From Flavobacterium johnsoniae UW101 (GTDB lineage Bacteria; Bacteroidota; Bacteroidia; Flavobacteriales; Flavobacteriaceae), in assembly GCF_000016645.1 (NCBI RefSeq), contig NC_009441.1:3038001-3102000 (forward strand): a stretch of 64,000 nt of DNA, written 5' to 3'. A program made the position numbers and the translations under genes. The notes under the pieces are model-generated. The model was not told where the DNA came from and searched no databases. It saw only the letters and a program-made list of their open reading frames with translations. This document shows positions 1-8,080 of the stretch, one piece after another (the stretch's first letter is position 1; each line of letters begins with the position of its first letter).

Positions 1-653
1 CGGAATTTTACCATAGTCCGCTGACGAGTTTGGTTTGTGTAGAAAACACAACAAACAAAGGCGGAGGTGCTTGTTATGAATTGCAGGATTTAAGAGATAT
101 TAAAAAAGTTTGCGACGCTAATAATTTGAAGTTCCACTTAGACGGTGCCAGAATTTGGAATGCATTGGTTGCTAAAAGACAAAACCCGAAGGAATTTGGA
201 GCTATTTTCGATACTATTTCAGTTTGTTTGTCTAAAGGATTAGGAGCTCCAATTGGTTCTGTTTTGCTTGGAAGTAAAGCTGATATTCATAGAGCGTTGA
301 GAATCAGAAAGATATTAGGTGGTGGAATGCGTCAGGTAGGTTATTTGGCTGCAGCGGGATTATATGCTTTGGCAAACAATATTGAACGTCTTGCCGAAGA
401 TCATCGCAGAGCAAAAGAAATTGGAGCAATTTTAAGCACCAAATCTTGGGTGGCTTCAGTAGAACCAGTTGAAACAAATATTTTGATTTTTTCATTAGCA
501 GAAGGCTACAGCGACCAGCTTTTGATAGAAAAATTAAAACAAAAAAATATTTTAATAAGCTCTTTAGGTCATAATAAACTTAGAATCGTTACGCATTTAG
601 ATTATAAAGAGGTAATGCATACTTATGTAGTTGAAACGCTTTCGAAGATTTAG
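1..653 (+). CDS. ltaE: low-specificity L-threonine aldolase, C-terminal part (5' truncated by window edge)
   Basis: A PLP-dependent fold-type I enzyme that splits L-threonine or allo-threonine into glycine and acetaldehyde. The reading frame is already open at base 3 and reads EFYHSPLTSLVCVENT, so the true start lies before the window; the TTG at position 30 is not a start. Family landmarks are visible: ENTTNKGGG, the Asp of FHLDGARIWNA that contacts the PLP ring, and the Schiff-base lysine in CLSKGLGAP (codon 234-236). About 217 residues are present, roughly two thirds of the usual 340. It ends in TAG and is followed by a strong bidirectional terminator shared with the convergent ybaB gene. 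Identification is confident; the missing N-terminus cannot be judged. Confidence 0.92.
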   Translation, partial: EFYHSPLTSLVCVENTTNKGGGACYELQDLRDIKKVCDANNLKFHLDGARIWNALVAKRQNPKEFGAIFDTISVCLSKGLGAPIGSVLLGSKADIHRALRIRKILGGGMRQVGYLAAAGLYALANNIERLAEDHRRAKEIGAILSTKSWVASVEPVETNILIFSLAEGYSDQLLIEKLKQKNILISSLGHNKLRIVTHLDYKEVMHTYVVETLSKI

Positions 654-786
654 GAAAGAGGGACAAAGGTTTAGAGGGGCAAAGGTTAAAAAAAAAGACG
701 CATTATTTGCGTCTTTTTTTTGATTCAAGGTTTTCATAATAAAAAACCTTTGTCCCTTTGTATCTCTGAACCTTTGTTTCTTAAAA
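654..786. repeat. flavobacterial dispersed repeat flanking a terminator
   Basis: The left part reads GGGACAAAGGTTTAGAGG and the right part contains AACCTTTGTCCCTTTG in inverse orientation, so the two sides form a loose inverted repeat around the terminator at 688-721. The same degenerate AAGGTT/GGTTCTGAG vocabulary recurs at 12.7, 22.7, 23.8, 49.0 and 59.9 kb. Function unknown. Confidence 0.5.
688..721. terminator. bidirectional intrinsic terminator between ltaE and ybaB
   Basis: Nine A residues, stem GACGCA (697-702), loop TTATT, stem TGCGTC (708-713), then eight or more T. The A and T tracts make it work on both strands, serving the convergent genes on either side. Confidence 0.85.
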
Positions 787-1107
787 TTATTTAAACAAAT
801 TATCCATTCCAGGAATAGAAGGCATGTCCATTCTGGCAACAGCATCAAGTTCTCTTTCATTTACACTTGTTGCTTTTTCGATTACTTTGTTTAGAGTTAC
901 AACTAAGTAATCTTCTAATTGTTCTTTATCTTCTAAAAGAGAATCATCGATAGAGATTGATTTTACTTTTCTATTTGCAGTAACTGTAATTTTTAATAAT
1001 CCGTCAGCGCTTTGTTCGTCAATTAAAACAGTATCAAGGCGTTTCTTTGTATCTTCAATTTTTTGCTGGGTTTCTTTAAGTTTACCCATCATTCCCATTA
1101 AATCCAT
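787..1107 (-). CDS. ybaB: YbaB/EbfC family nucleoid-associated DNA-binding protein
   Basis: A small (106 aa) nucleoid-associated protein of the YbaB/EbfC family, which dimerises into a tweezer-like shape and binds DNA. The N-terminal [20 protein letters not shown] helix, the central [22 protein letters not shown] strand region and the C-terminal helix with the final Met-rich [11 protein letters not shown] tail match the family in order and length. No recR or dnaX neighbour is present, unlike in Proteobacteria. ATG start at 1105-1107. The promoter just upstream (1136-1165) fits the Bacteroidota consensus well. Confident family call; the exact physiological role is not shown by the sequence. 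Confidence 0.9.
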   Translation of the reverse strand: MDLMGMMGKLKETQQKIEDTKKRLDTVLIDEQSADGLLKITVTANRKVKSISIDDSLLEDKEQLEDYLVVTLNKVIEKATSVNERELDAVARMDMPSIPGMDNLFK

Positions 1108-1135
1108 TTTTTGTTGATTTTAATATTATTTCATA

Positions 1136-1165
1136 CAAAATTAGTATATTGCTGTATGATTACAA
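1136..1165 (-). promoter_or_regulatory. Bacteroidota-type promoter of ybaB
   Basis: Read on the minus strand: TTG (1165-1163), 19-nt spacer, TAATTTTG (1143-1136), matching the TTG-N17-23-TAnnTTTG consensus of Flavobacterium primary-sigma promoters. It lies about 28 bp before the ATG. Confidence 0.7.
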
Positions 1166-1212
1166 TAGAATATTTTATGAAAAATTTAATTTCGTTCTAT
1201 ATGTGATTGTAG

Positions 1213-1220
1213 TATTTTTG
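1213..1220 (+). promoter_or_regulatory. candidate -7 element for the S9 peptidase gene
   Basis: TATTTTTG fits TAnnTTTG and lies 37 bp before the ATG. No clear TTG at the -33 spacing was found, so this is a partial match. Confidence 0.4.
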
Positions 1221-1257
1221 CGTCTCCGAATTAAAAACCTAATGCTTAATTAAATCA

Positions 1258-3318
1258 ATGCAGAACGATATACTGGCTCCAAAGGCTAAAGAAATTCCAA
1301 AATCATTAAAGAAACATAAAGAAACAAGAATCGATAATTATTTTTGGCTGAATGACAGAGAAAATCCAGAAGTTATCGATTATCTGAATAAAGAAAACGA
1401 ATACTACCAAAAATCGACCGCTCATACAAAAGGTTTACAAGAATCTTTATATGAGGAAATGAAAGGAAGAATTAAAGAAGACGATTCGTCTGTTCCTTAT
1501 TTCTACAACGGTTATTTCTACATTACACGATTTGAAACGGGACAGGATTACCCTATTTTCGCCAGAAAAAAAGGAAGCCTTTCGGCAGATGAAGAAATTC
1601 TTTTTAATTGCAATGAATTAGCAAAAGGCCACGCGTATTTTAAATTAGGAGGTTTAAGCATAAGTCCGGATAACAAATTTGCGACTTTTGGAACCGATAT
1701 TGTAGGAAGAAGAATTTATACAATTCAAATTAAAAACCTCGAAACAGGAGAAATTCTGGCAGATAAAATCGAAAATGCTACAGGAGGATCAGTTTGGGCC
1801 AATGATAACAACACTATTTTTTATACCAAACAGGACGAAGTTACTTTAAGAGCTGATAAAATTTTCAGACATAAATTAAATACAGATTCAGCTTCTGACG
1901 TTTTGGTTTATAATGAAACCGACGATACTTTTAATGTTTCGGTAAACAAAGAAAAATCAAGAAAATATATTGTAATTAGTTCAGGAAGTACTTTAACGAC
2001 TGAATATAGAATTCTGAATTCTGATAATCCAGATGGAGAGTTTGAGGTATTTCAGCCTCGTGTACGCGGTTTAGAATACAGTATTTCTCATTACGAAGAT
2101 TCATTTTATATCTTAACGAATAAAGATAAAGCGACCAATTTTAAGCTGATGAAAACGCCTGAAAATAAAACAGGCAAAAAAAATTGGGTTGATGTGATTC
2201 CGCATAGAGAAGATGTTTTATTAGAAGATATTGAGATCTTTAAAAACTATTTAGTGGTAGAGGAGCGTTCTAATGGTTTAAACCATATTAGAATTATGCC
2301 CTGGAATGACGAACCAGATTATTATCTGCCATTTGGAAGTGAAACTTATAGTGCTTTCACTACTACAAATATTGATTTTGATACCGATATTCTGCGTTAC
2401 AGTTATCAGTCGCTGGCAACACCTTCTTCGGTAATTGATTTTAATATGAAAACTAAAACCAAAGAGATCTTAAAAGAGCAGCAGGTTTTAGGCGGAAAAT
2501 TTGATAAAGAAAATTATGTAGAAGAACGTGTTTGGGCAACTGCCAGAGATGGCGTAAAAGTGCCAATTTCGATGATTTACCGAAAAGGGTTACAGAAAAA
2601 CGGTAAAAATCCGTTACTTCTTTATGCTTACGGTTCATACGGAATTACAATGGATACTTATTTCTCATCAACTAGACTTTCTTTATTAGACCGCGGATTT
2701 GTTTATGCAATCGCGCATATTAGAGGAGGAGAGGACTTAGGAAGACAATGGTATGAGGATGGAAAACTGTTAAAAAAGAAAAATACCTTTACAGATTTCA
2801 TCGATTGCTCTAAATTTGTAATAGACGAGAAATATACTTCGCCAGAACATCTTTATGCTGAAGGTGGATCTGCAGGAGGACTTTTAATGGGTGTTATTGT
2901 AAATGAAGCACCAGAATTATACAACGGCGTTATTGCTCAGGTACCTTTTGTAGATGTTATTACAACAATGCTGGATGACAGTATTCCGCTTACAACAGGA
3001 GAATATGACGAATGGGGAAACCCAAATAATAAAAAGTATTATGATTATATGTTGTCGTATTCACCTTACGACAATGTAAAAGCGCAAAATTATCCTAATA
3101 TGTATGTGTCTACAGGATTACATGATTCGCAGGTACAATATTGGGAGCCAGCTAAATGGGTGGCCAAATTGAGAATTTTAAAAACAAATAATAATCAATT
3201 GTTTTTAGATACTAATATGGATGCCGGACATGGCGGGGCTTCAGGACGTTTTGAGGCTTTAAAAGACTTAGCAAAAGAATTTAGTTTTTTATTAGATTTA
3301 GAAAAAATTAAAAGCTAA
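1258..3318 (+). CDS. ptrB: S9 family serine peptidase (oligopeptidase B / prolyl oligopeptidase type)
   Basis: A 686-residue alpha/beta-hydrolase peptidase that cleaves short peptides; oligopeptidase B members cut after basic residues. An N-terminal beta-propeller (about residues 70-400) precedes the catalytic domain. The nucleophile elbow EGGSAGG puts the catalytic Ser at residue 538, and the catalytic His is in DAGHGGASGRF at residue 658. The family motif YAYGSYG sits before them, as in oligopeptidase B. No signal peptide is seen, so it is cytoplasmic. The ATG at 1258 is favoured because the protein begins with the family's usual N-terminal segment (PKSLKKHKETRIDNYFWLND). Single gene with no obvious operon partners. 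The symbol follows E. coli oligopeptidase B; specificity is inferred. Confidence 0.9.
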   Translation: MQNDILAPKAKEIPKSLKKHKETRIDNYFWLNDRENPEVIDYLNKENEYYQKSTAHTKGLQESLYEEMKGRIKEDDSSVPYFYNGYFYITRFETGQDYPIFARKKGSLSADEEILFNCNELAKGHAYFKLGGLSISPDNKFATFGTDIVGRRIYTIQIKNLETGEILADKIENATGGSVWANDNNTIFYTKQDEVTLRADKIFRHKLNTDSASDVLVYNETDDTFNVSVNKEKSRKYIVISSGSTLTTEYRILNSDNPDGEFEVFQPRVRGLEYSISHYEDSFYILTNKDKATNFKLMKTPENKTGKKNWVDVIPHREDVLLEDIEIFKNYLVVEERSNGLNHIRIMPWNDEPDYYLPFGSETYSAFTTTNIDFDTDILRYSYQSLATPSSVIDFNMKTKTKEILKEQQVLGGKFDKENYVEERVWATARDGVKVPISMIYRKGLQKNGKNPLLLYAYGSYGITMDTYFSSTRLSLLDRGFVYAIAHIRGGEDLGRQWYEDGKLLKKKNTFTDFIDCSKFVIDEKYTSPEHLYAEGGSAGGLLMGVIVNEAPELYNGVIAQVPFVDVITTMLDDSIPLTTGEYDEWGNPNNKKYYDYMLSYSPYDNVKAQNYPNMYVSTGLHDSQVQYWEPAKWVAKLRILKTNNNQLFLDTNMDAGHGGASGRFEALKDLAKEFSFLLDLEKIKS

Positions 3319-3333
3319 TTAGAAATTTTTTGT

Positions 3334-3341
3334 TAAATTTG
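3334..3341 (+). promoter_or_regulatory. candidate -7 element before the cysteine synthase-like gene
   Basis: TAAATTTG matches TAnnTTTG and is 48 bp before the ATG, in the short gap after the peptidase stop. No TTG lies at the expected -33 distance. Confidence 0.4.
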
Positions 3342-3388
3342 CAACCTATCAAGGTTATTTAAAAATACCTTCGATTAACTATTTTTTT

Positions 3389-4429
3389 ATGAAAGAAGAA
3401 ATAAACGCTTATAATAATGTTTTAGAGTTAATAGGTAACACCCCACTTATTAAACTAAATAAAATCACCGAAGAGTTAGAAGGAAATTTCTACGCAAAGG
3501 TAGAAGCTTTTAATCCAGGTCATTCCTCAAAAGATAGAATAGCGTTATATATTATTGAAGAAGCCGAAAGAAAAGGAATATTATCACCAGGCGACACCAT
3601 AATTGAGACAACATCTGGTAATACAGGTTTCAGCTTAGCGATGGTAAGTATAATAAAAGGGTATAATTGTATTCTGGCTGTAAGTTCAAAATCATCTAAG
3701 GACAAAATTGACATGCTGCGAAGTTTAGGAGCAAAAGTGTATGTCTGTCCGGCCCACGTTTCTGCAGATGATGAAAGATCTTATTATAATGTAGCAAAAC
3801 GTTTACACGAGGAAACAAAAGGTTCAGTTTACATTAATCAATATTTCAACCAGCTAAATATTGATGCCCACTACAACACTACAGGTCCCGAAATCTGGGA
3901 ACAAACAAAAGGAAAAATTACACATCTTATTGCTTGCAGCGGAACCGGAGGAACAATTTCAGGAACGGCGAAATTCTTAAAAGAGCAAAATCCGAATATT
4001 AGAATCTTAGGTGTTGATGCTTTTGGATCAGTATTGAAAAAATATCATGAAACAAGAGAGTTTGACAGCAAAGAAATTTACCCATATCGTATAGAAGGTT
4101 TAGGTAAAAATTTAATTCCATCAGCTACAGATTTCGATATCATCGATAAATTCATGAAAGTGACCGATGAAGAAAGTGCACACTCAGCAAGAGAAATCAC
4201 TCGTAAAGAAGGTTTATTTGTTGGTTATACATCTGGAGCAGTAATGCAGGCGATTAAACAATATGCAGAAGAAGGTGAGTTTACAAAAGACAGTAATATT
4301 ATAGCGATTTTCCCTGATCATGGTTCACGCTACATGAGTAAAGTATTCAGCGACGACTGGATGAATGAACAAGGTTTCTTTGATAGTGTTAATGAAGAAG
4401 AAGCTCAAAAAATTGAATTTGTAAAATAA
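3389..4429 (+). CDS. PLP-dependent cysteine synthase / cystathionine beta-synthase family protein
   Basis: A fold-type II PLP enzyme (346 aa). Such enzymes form cysteine from O-acetylserine and sulfide, or cystathionine from serine and homocysteine. Visible are [14 protein letters not shown] at the N-terminus, the PLP lysine in GHSSKDRIA, the substrate loop [11 protein letters not shown], the PLP-phosphate-binding glycine loop [14 protein letters not shown] and the C-terminal SGAVMQA. The PLP-lysine segment GHSSKDR differs from the usual SVKDR of CysK, and the C-terminus is longer than in CysK (about 310 aa), so a CBS-like or specialised synthase is possible; no CBS regulatory domain is attached. 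Followed by a clear terminator, hence a monocistronic unit or the end of one. Confidence 0.85.
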   Translation: MKEEINAYNNVLELIGNTPLIKLNKITEELEGNFYAKVEAFNPGHSSKDRIALYIIEEAERKGILSPGDTIIETTSGNTGFSLAMVSIIKGYNCILAVSSKSSKDKIDMLRSLGAKVYVCPAHVSADDERSYYNVAKRLHEETKGSVYINQYFNQLNIDAHYNTTGPEIWEQTKGKITHLIACSGTGGTISGTAKFLKEQNPNIRILGVDAFGSVLKKYHETREFDSKEIYPYRIEGLGKNLIPSATDFDIIDKFMKVTDEESAHSAREITRKEGLFVGYTSGAVMQAIKQYAEEGEFTKDSNIIAIFPDHGSRYMSKVFSDDWMNEQGFFDSVNEEEAQKIEFVK

Positions 4430-4448
4430 GATTTATCTTAAATATATT

Positions 4449-4482
4449 TAAAACTCCATTCGCCAAGAATGGAGTTTTTTTT
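4449..4482 (+). terminator. intrinsic terminator after the cysteine synthase-like gene
   Basis: Stem AACTCCATT (4452-4460) and AATGGAGTT (4468-4476) with a short loop, followed by a run of T. Confidence 0.85.
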
Positions 4483-4801
4483 ATTAATCATATTTATTTT
4501 ATTGTCTAAATTGTATCTTTTGTGGAGAAATCTTGTTTTTTGCAAATGTTAAATATTGGTATTTATTTAGAAATACAGTATTAATACGTAGGAAATAATG
4601 TTTTTGATTGAAATAAAATTATAATTTTAATAAAAAATCCTAAAGTATAACAATCTGATTTAGAGTCAAAATCATCAAATTTGGTTGTTTTAACGATTTT
4701 TTAGGTTACTTAACGAAGAAATTTTCGACGAACAGCATATTAACATAGATTAGCGGGTGTAAAATTAACACACTTAGTTTTAACCCTTTAAATCTATTAT
4801 C
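4483..4801. other. intergenic region upstream of the first LamG gene
   Basis: About 320 bp of very AT-rich sequence between the terminator and the LamG gene. I see no gene and no convincing TTG/TAnnTTTG pair; TATCTTTTG near 4514 has one base too many. It probably carries the regulatory region of the secreted LamG protein. Confidence 0.4.
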
Positions 4802-5722
4802 ATGAAAAAAATACTACTCTCGTTGCTGTTTGTAAGTTATTTGAATGTTGATGCTCAAAATCCAATTCAGGAGTTTAATTTCAATGGAACTTTAAATAAT
4901 ACCTCTAATACAACTTCTTTCATGGGGACAAATGATTTTGTTGCTGATAGGACTGGAGCTGTGGGAAAAGCCCAAAGACTAAACAATAAAGCGTTAGAAG
5001 CTGTAATAGATAATCTGCCTCAGGCTAATACAGCAAGAACAATAAGTATTTGGGTTAAATTTAATGATATTGCTTCGGCAAATTATATTTGGGGTTACGG
5101 CTCGGCTTATAATGCACAGTATTTTGGCTTATTGCAGCAAGGTACAACATCATCAAACTCAGATTTAAGTCTGGCAGGATGGGGAGCAAGTAATGATGTT
5201 ATTGTTTCGACTCCATTAGCAAAAGGAATTTGGTACCAATACACGATAACATTTGATGGAACTGTTTCCAAAATGTATAGAAATGGAGAATTGTTGAAGT
5301 ATATAAGCGGTTTAAAGCGTTCTACAAACGGAAATATATTTAGATTAGGAGAAATCAATACATTGGTAGGAATCAATGCTGATATAGACGATTTAAAGAT
5401 TTATAATATTGCTTTGACAGATGATCAGGTTTTGGAGTCTTATAATAGCTCAAAACCACTTATTCCGGCGATTTCAGAAACAACAACTACAGCAAAAGCA
5501 GTAAAGGGAATAGCAAAAACTAAAACCAATATTAAATCAGCAGGATCAGGTTCAATAATTGCAGCTGCTGATTTAAATGCGGGTTCAAAAAATATCGAAG
5601 TGTTTTCACAAGGGCAGAAGGTACTGGGGAATAATAGTTCAATTACTATGAGCGATCTTCCGGAAGGAACTTATCTGTTGAAAATAACAAATACACCAGG
5701 CAAGAAAATTACTTCGAAATAA
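4802..5722 (+). CDS. secreted LamG (concanavalin A-like) domain protein, degenerate type IX secretion tail
   Basis: A 306-residue exported protein with an N-terminal signal peptide (MKKILLSLLFVSYLNVDAQ, cleavage after DAQ). Residues about 22-220 form a laminin-G-like jelly roll: TARTISIWVKFND, WYQYTITFDG, KMYRNGELL and ADIDDLKIYNIALTDDQV are the strands typical of LamG_3 carbohydrate- or protein-binding domains. A low-complexity Thr/Ala/Lys linker follows. The last 45 residues (IEVFSQGQKV...LPEGTYLLKIT) resemble the second half of the type A sorting domain of type IX secretion substrates but lack the early YPNP block. No catalytic domain is visible, so the role is probably binding or adhesion. 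The next gene is a clear paralogue. Confidence 0.8.
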   Translation: MKKILLSLLFVSYLNVDAQNPIQEFNFNGTLNNTSNTTSFMGTNDFVADRTGAVGKAQRLNNKALEAVIDNLPQANTARTISIWVKFNDIASANYIWGYGSAYNAQYFGLLQQGTTSSNSDLSLAGWGASNDVIVSTPLAKGIWYQYTITFDGTVSKMYRNGELLKYISGLKRSTNGNIFRLGEINTLVGINADIDDLKIYNIALTDDQVLESYNSSKPLIPAISETTTTAKAVKGIAKTKTNIKSAGSGSIIAAADLNAGSKNIEVFSQGQKVLGNNSSITMSDLPEGTYLLKITNTPGKKITSK

Positions 5723-5795
5723 GGCATTACTTTAATTTTAAATAGTTAGTTAGTTTTTTTATATTTTTTAGCAGCAATCAGGTTTTGGAATACGA

Positions 5796-5828
5796 AAAAA
5801 GCCTTCTGGAATTTCAGGAGGCTTTTTG
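5796..5828 (+). terminator. intrinsic terminator after first LamG gene
   Basis: AAAAAGCCTTCTG paired with CAGGAGGCTTTTT across a short GAATTT loop, ending in T. The stem is almost the same as that of the terminator after the second LamG gene, as if duplicated with it. Confidence 0.8.
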
Positions 5829-6066
5829 ATTTTTGAGTATTCAAATAACTTCATGCTTCGTTAAAATGATTCAGAAAAAGGTGTGTTTTTATTTTTGTGA
5901 GAATTCTATATTTGTGTGTAAGAATTGCTTGGTGATGTTGAATTAAAATTATAGTTTTAACAAAATTTGTAAAAATATAATTAATATTTTAAGAAGCAGA
6001 AGGCTTTTACTGTGACTTATATTATTGAAAAACATATAAAATATACCATATAATCTCTTTTTGCAT
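5829..6066. other. intergenic region upstream of second LamG gene
   Basis: About 240 bp of AT-rich sequence. No coding potential and no clear consensus promoter seen. It separates the two LamG genes, which therefore appear to be transcribed independently. Confidence 0.35.
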
Positions 6067-6960
6067 ATGAAAAAAACATTACTCACTTTCTTGTTTGTGA
6101 GTTTTTTAAGCGTGAACGCTCAGAATCCCGTTCAGGAATTTAATTTTAATGGAAATTTAAATAGTGCTGACAATTCTATTTCGTTTTTAGGCTCGCCAAC
6201 TTTTGCTCCAGACAGGCTGGGTGTGGCAAACGGAGCTTTACGATTAAATAATAAAGCATTTCAGGCTGTAGTTGGCGATCTTCCGCAAGCTAATAAACCA
6301 AGAACAATTTCTGTTTGGGTTAAATTTAATACCATAACACTGCCTAATTATGTTTTAGGTTATGGTACAGCAGTAAACGGACAGTATTTTGGTTTGTCAC
6401 AGCAAACAGCGGCAGGAGGAAATTCAGATGTAAGCCTGATAGGCTGGGGAGATGCAGGTAATGTTGTGGCTTCTGTTCCGCTTGCAAAAGATACTTGGTA
6501 TTTTTATAGTATTACCTATGACGGAAATGTTTCAAAAGTATATCGTAACGGAGTATTAATAAAAACTGCTGAAGGAATTTCGCGTGCTACAAAAGGTTAT
6601 ATTTTAAATATCGGAAAACTGAATACATCGACAAGTATTAACGCTGATATTGATGATTTAAAATTATATACTGTAGCAATGACAGATGAACAGGTTATGG
6701 AATCGTATAACAGTTCAAAGCCGGTTCCTGCGGTAACTGAAACTGCACCAATTTCTACTGCAAGAAAAGTAACTATTCTGCCTGCTAAGACCTCATTGTC
6801 TTCAAGTGCTGCTCCTCCGGTTGAATCTTATAAAATGAGTAAAAATGTTGAGGTTTTCTCACAAGGCAAACAAATTCCAGGAATTAACGCTTCTAATATC
6901 ACCGATTTACCAGAAGGTACTTATTTGATTAAAGTGACAAATGGCGCTCCAAAAAAGTAA
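6067..6960 (+). CDS. secreted LamG domain protein, paralogue of the preceding gene
   Basis: A 297-residue exported protein built like its upstream neighbour: signal peptide (MKKTLLTFLFVSFLSVNAQ), LamG-like jelly roll (RTISVWVKFN, WYFYSITYDG, KVYRNGVLI, ADIDDLKLYTVAMTDEQV), a Ser/Ala/Pro-rich linker and a tail IEVF/VEVFSQGKQ...LPEGTYLIKVT like the end of a type IX sorting domain. The ATG at 6067 is chosen over the TTG at 6061 because it starts exactly at the signal peptide. Similarity runs the full length including the tail, so the two genes are a tandem duplication. Ligand unknown. Confidence 0.8.
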   Translation: MKKTLLTFLFVSFLSVNAQNPVQEFNFNGNLNSADNSISFLGSPTFAPDRLGVANGALRLNNKAFQAVVGDLPQANKPRTISVWVKFNTITLPNYVLGYGTAVNGQYFGLSQQTAAGGNSDVSLIGWGDAGNVVASVPLAKDTWYFYSITYDGNVSKVYRNGVLIKTAEGISRATKGYILNIGKLNTSTSINADIDDLKLYTVAMTDEQVMESYNSSKPVPAVTETAPISTARKVTILPAKTSLSSSAAPPVESYKMSKNVEVFSQGKQIPGINASNITDLPEGTYLIKVTNGAPKK

Positions 6961-6978
6961 TTGGTAATTTTTATATAT

Positions 6979-7012
6979 AAAAAAGCCTTCTGAAATTCAG
7001 AAGGCTTTTGTT
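6979..7012 (+). terminator. intrinsic terminator after second LamG gene
   Basis: AAAAGCCTTCTGA paired with TCAGAAGGCTTTT, loop AAT, followed by T-rich sequence. Confidence 0.85.
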
Positions 7013-7177
7013 TTTCTAGCTGATTACGCTGATTACTATAAATAGAACTACTAGTAATATTACAGCGTATCGTGTGATTTTTGAGGTTTGCATAAAATTA
7101 TATTTAGTTAAGTTTATTGCTGAGATTAGCAAATATAATTTTTTATTTGATTTAAAAAAGCCAAAGCGTGCTAAAAC

Positions 7178-7207
7178 AAAAAAAGCTCCAGAAAAATCCG
7201 GAGCTTT
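7178..7207 (-). terminator. intrinsic terminator of yebC
   Basis: On the minus strand AAAGCTCCGGA and TCTGGAGCTTT form the stem, followed by seven T (7184-7178). It lies just past the yebC stop. Confidence 0.8.
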
Positions 7208-7229
7208 AATAATGTATTTTCAGAAAAAA

Positions 7230-7943
7230 CTATTCTTCTTTCATAGTATGATAAACGTTCATAACGTCATCATCTTCTTCGATTTTTTCGATTAATTTTT
7301 CAACATCAGCGATTTGGGCTTCTGTTAATTCTTTTGTGATTTGAGGAATGCGCTCAAAACCAGAAGATAAAATTTCAAGACCTCTGTTTTCTAATTCTTT
7401 TTGTAAAGCACCAAAACTTCCAAAAGGAGCGTAGATCAAGATTCCATCTTCGTCTTCAAAAACTTCTTCGGCACCAAAATCAATTAATTCAAGTTCTAAT
7501 TCTTCAGCATCGATGCCATCTTTTGCAATTCTGAAATTACAAGTATGATCGAACATAAATTCAACAGAACCCTGAGTTCCCATTGTACCGTTGCATTTAT
7601 TAAAATAGCTTCTAATGTTTGCTACTGTTCTGTTATTGTTATCAGATGCAGTTTCGATCAAAATAGCAATTCCATGAGGAGCATATCCTTCAAATAAAAT
7701 CTCTTTATAGTTTGCAGTATCTTTGTTACTTGCATTTTTTATTGCACGCTCAACATTGTCTTTTGGCATGTTGGCTGCTTTCGCGTTTTGTATAACAGCT
7801 CTTAATCTAGAATTGGCGTCAGGGTTAGGACCGCCTTCTTTAACAGCCATAACGATGTCTTTACCAATTCTGGTAAATGTTTTGGCCATTGCAGACCAAC
7901 GTTTCATTTTTCTTCCTTTTCTAAATTCGAACGCTCTTCCCAT
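7230..7943 (-). CDS. yebC: YebC/PmpR family translation or transcription regulator
   Basis: A 237-residue member of the YebC/TACO1 family. Members were first described as DNA-binding regulators and more recently as factors that relieve ribosome stalling. The N-terminal GRAFEFRKGRKMKRWSAMAKTFTRIGKDIVMAVKEGG, the NMPKDNVERAIK helix and the acidic domain ending YAPFGSFGALQKELE follow the family order, and the length is standard. ATG at 7941-7943. A good consensus promoter lies 24 bp upstream and a terminator directly downstream, so it is monocistronic. Family call is firm; which molecular role applies here is not shown. Confidence 0.92.
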   Translation of the reverse strand: MGRAFEFRKGRKMKRWSAMAKTFTRIGKDIVMAVKEGGPNPDANSRLRAVIQNAKAANMPKDNVERAIKNASNKDTANYKEILFEGYAPHGIAILIETASDNNNRTVANIRSYFNKCNGTMGTQGSVEFMFDHTCNFRIAKDGIDAEELELELIDFGAEEVFEDEDGILIYAPFGSFGALQKELENRGLEILSSGFERIPQITKELTEAQIADVEKLIEKIEEDDDVMNVYHTMKEE

Positions 7944-7966
7944 TTCTAATTTTTAGTTTTGTGTTG

Positions 7967-7997
7967 CAAAAATAAAGGTTATTCCTTATTTATCCAA
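7967..7997 (-). promoter_or_regulatory. Bacteroidota-type promoter of yebC
   Basis: Minus strand: TTG (7997-7995), 20-nt spacer, TATTTTTG (7974-7967), about 24 bp before the ATG. Confidence 0.7.
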
Positions 7998-8080
7998 AAT
8001 CAAAATTTAAGTTTTTTCTATTTGTTTCAGGTTTGCAGTCTCAGTTTTTAACTTGAAACCTCAAACTTGAAAAAAAGAGC

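Noticed and set aside
7074..7295. 73-codon plus-strand ORF downstream of the second LamG gene
   Set aside because: Covers the yebC terminator and the yebC 3' end in the opposite sense; Lys/Phe-rich and not protein-like.
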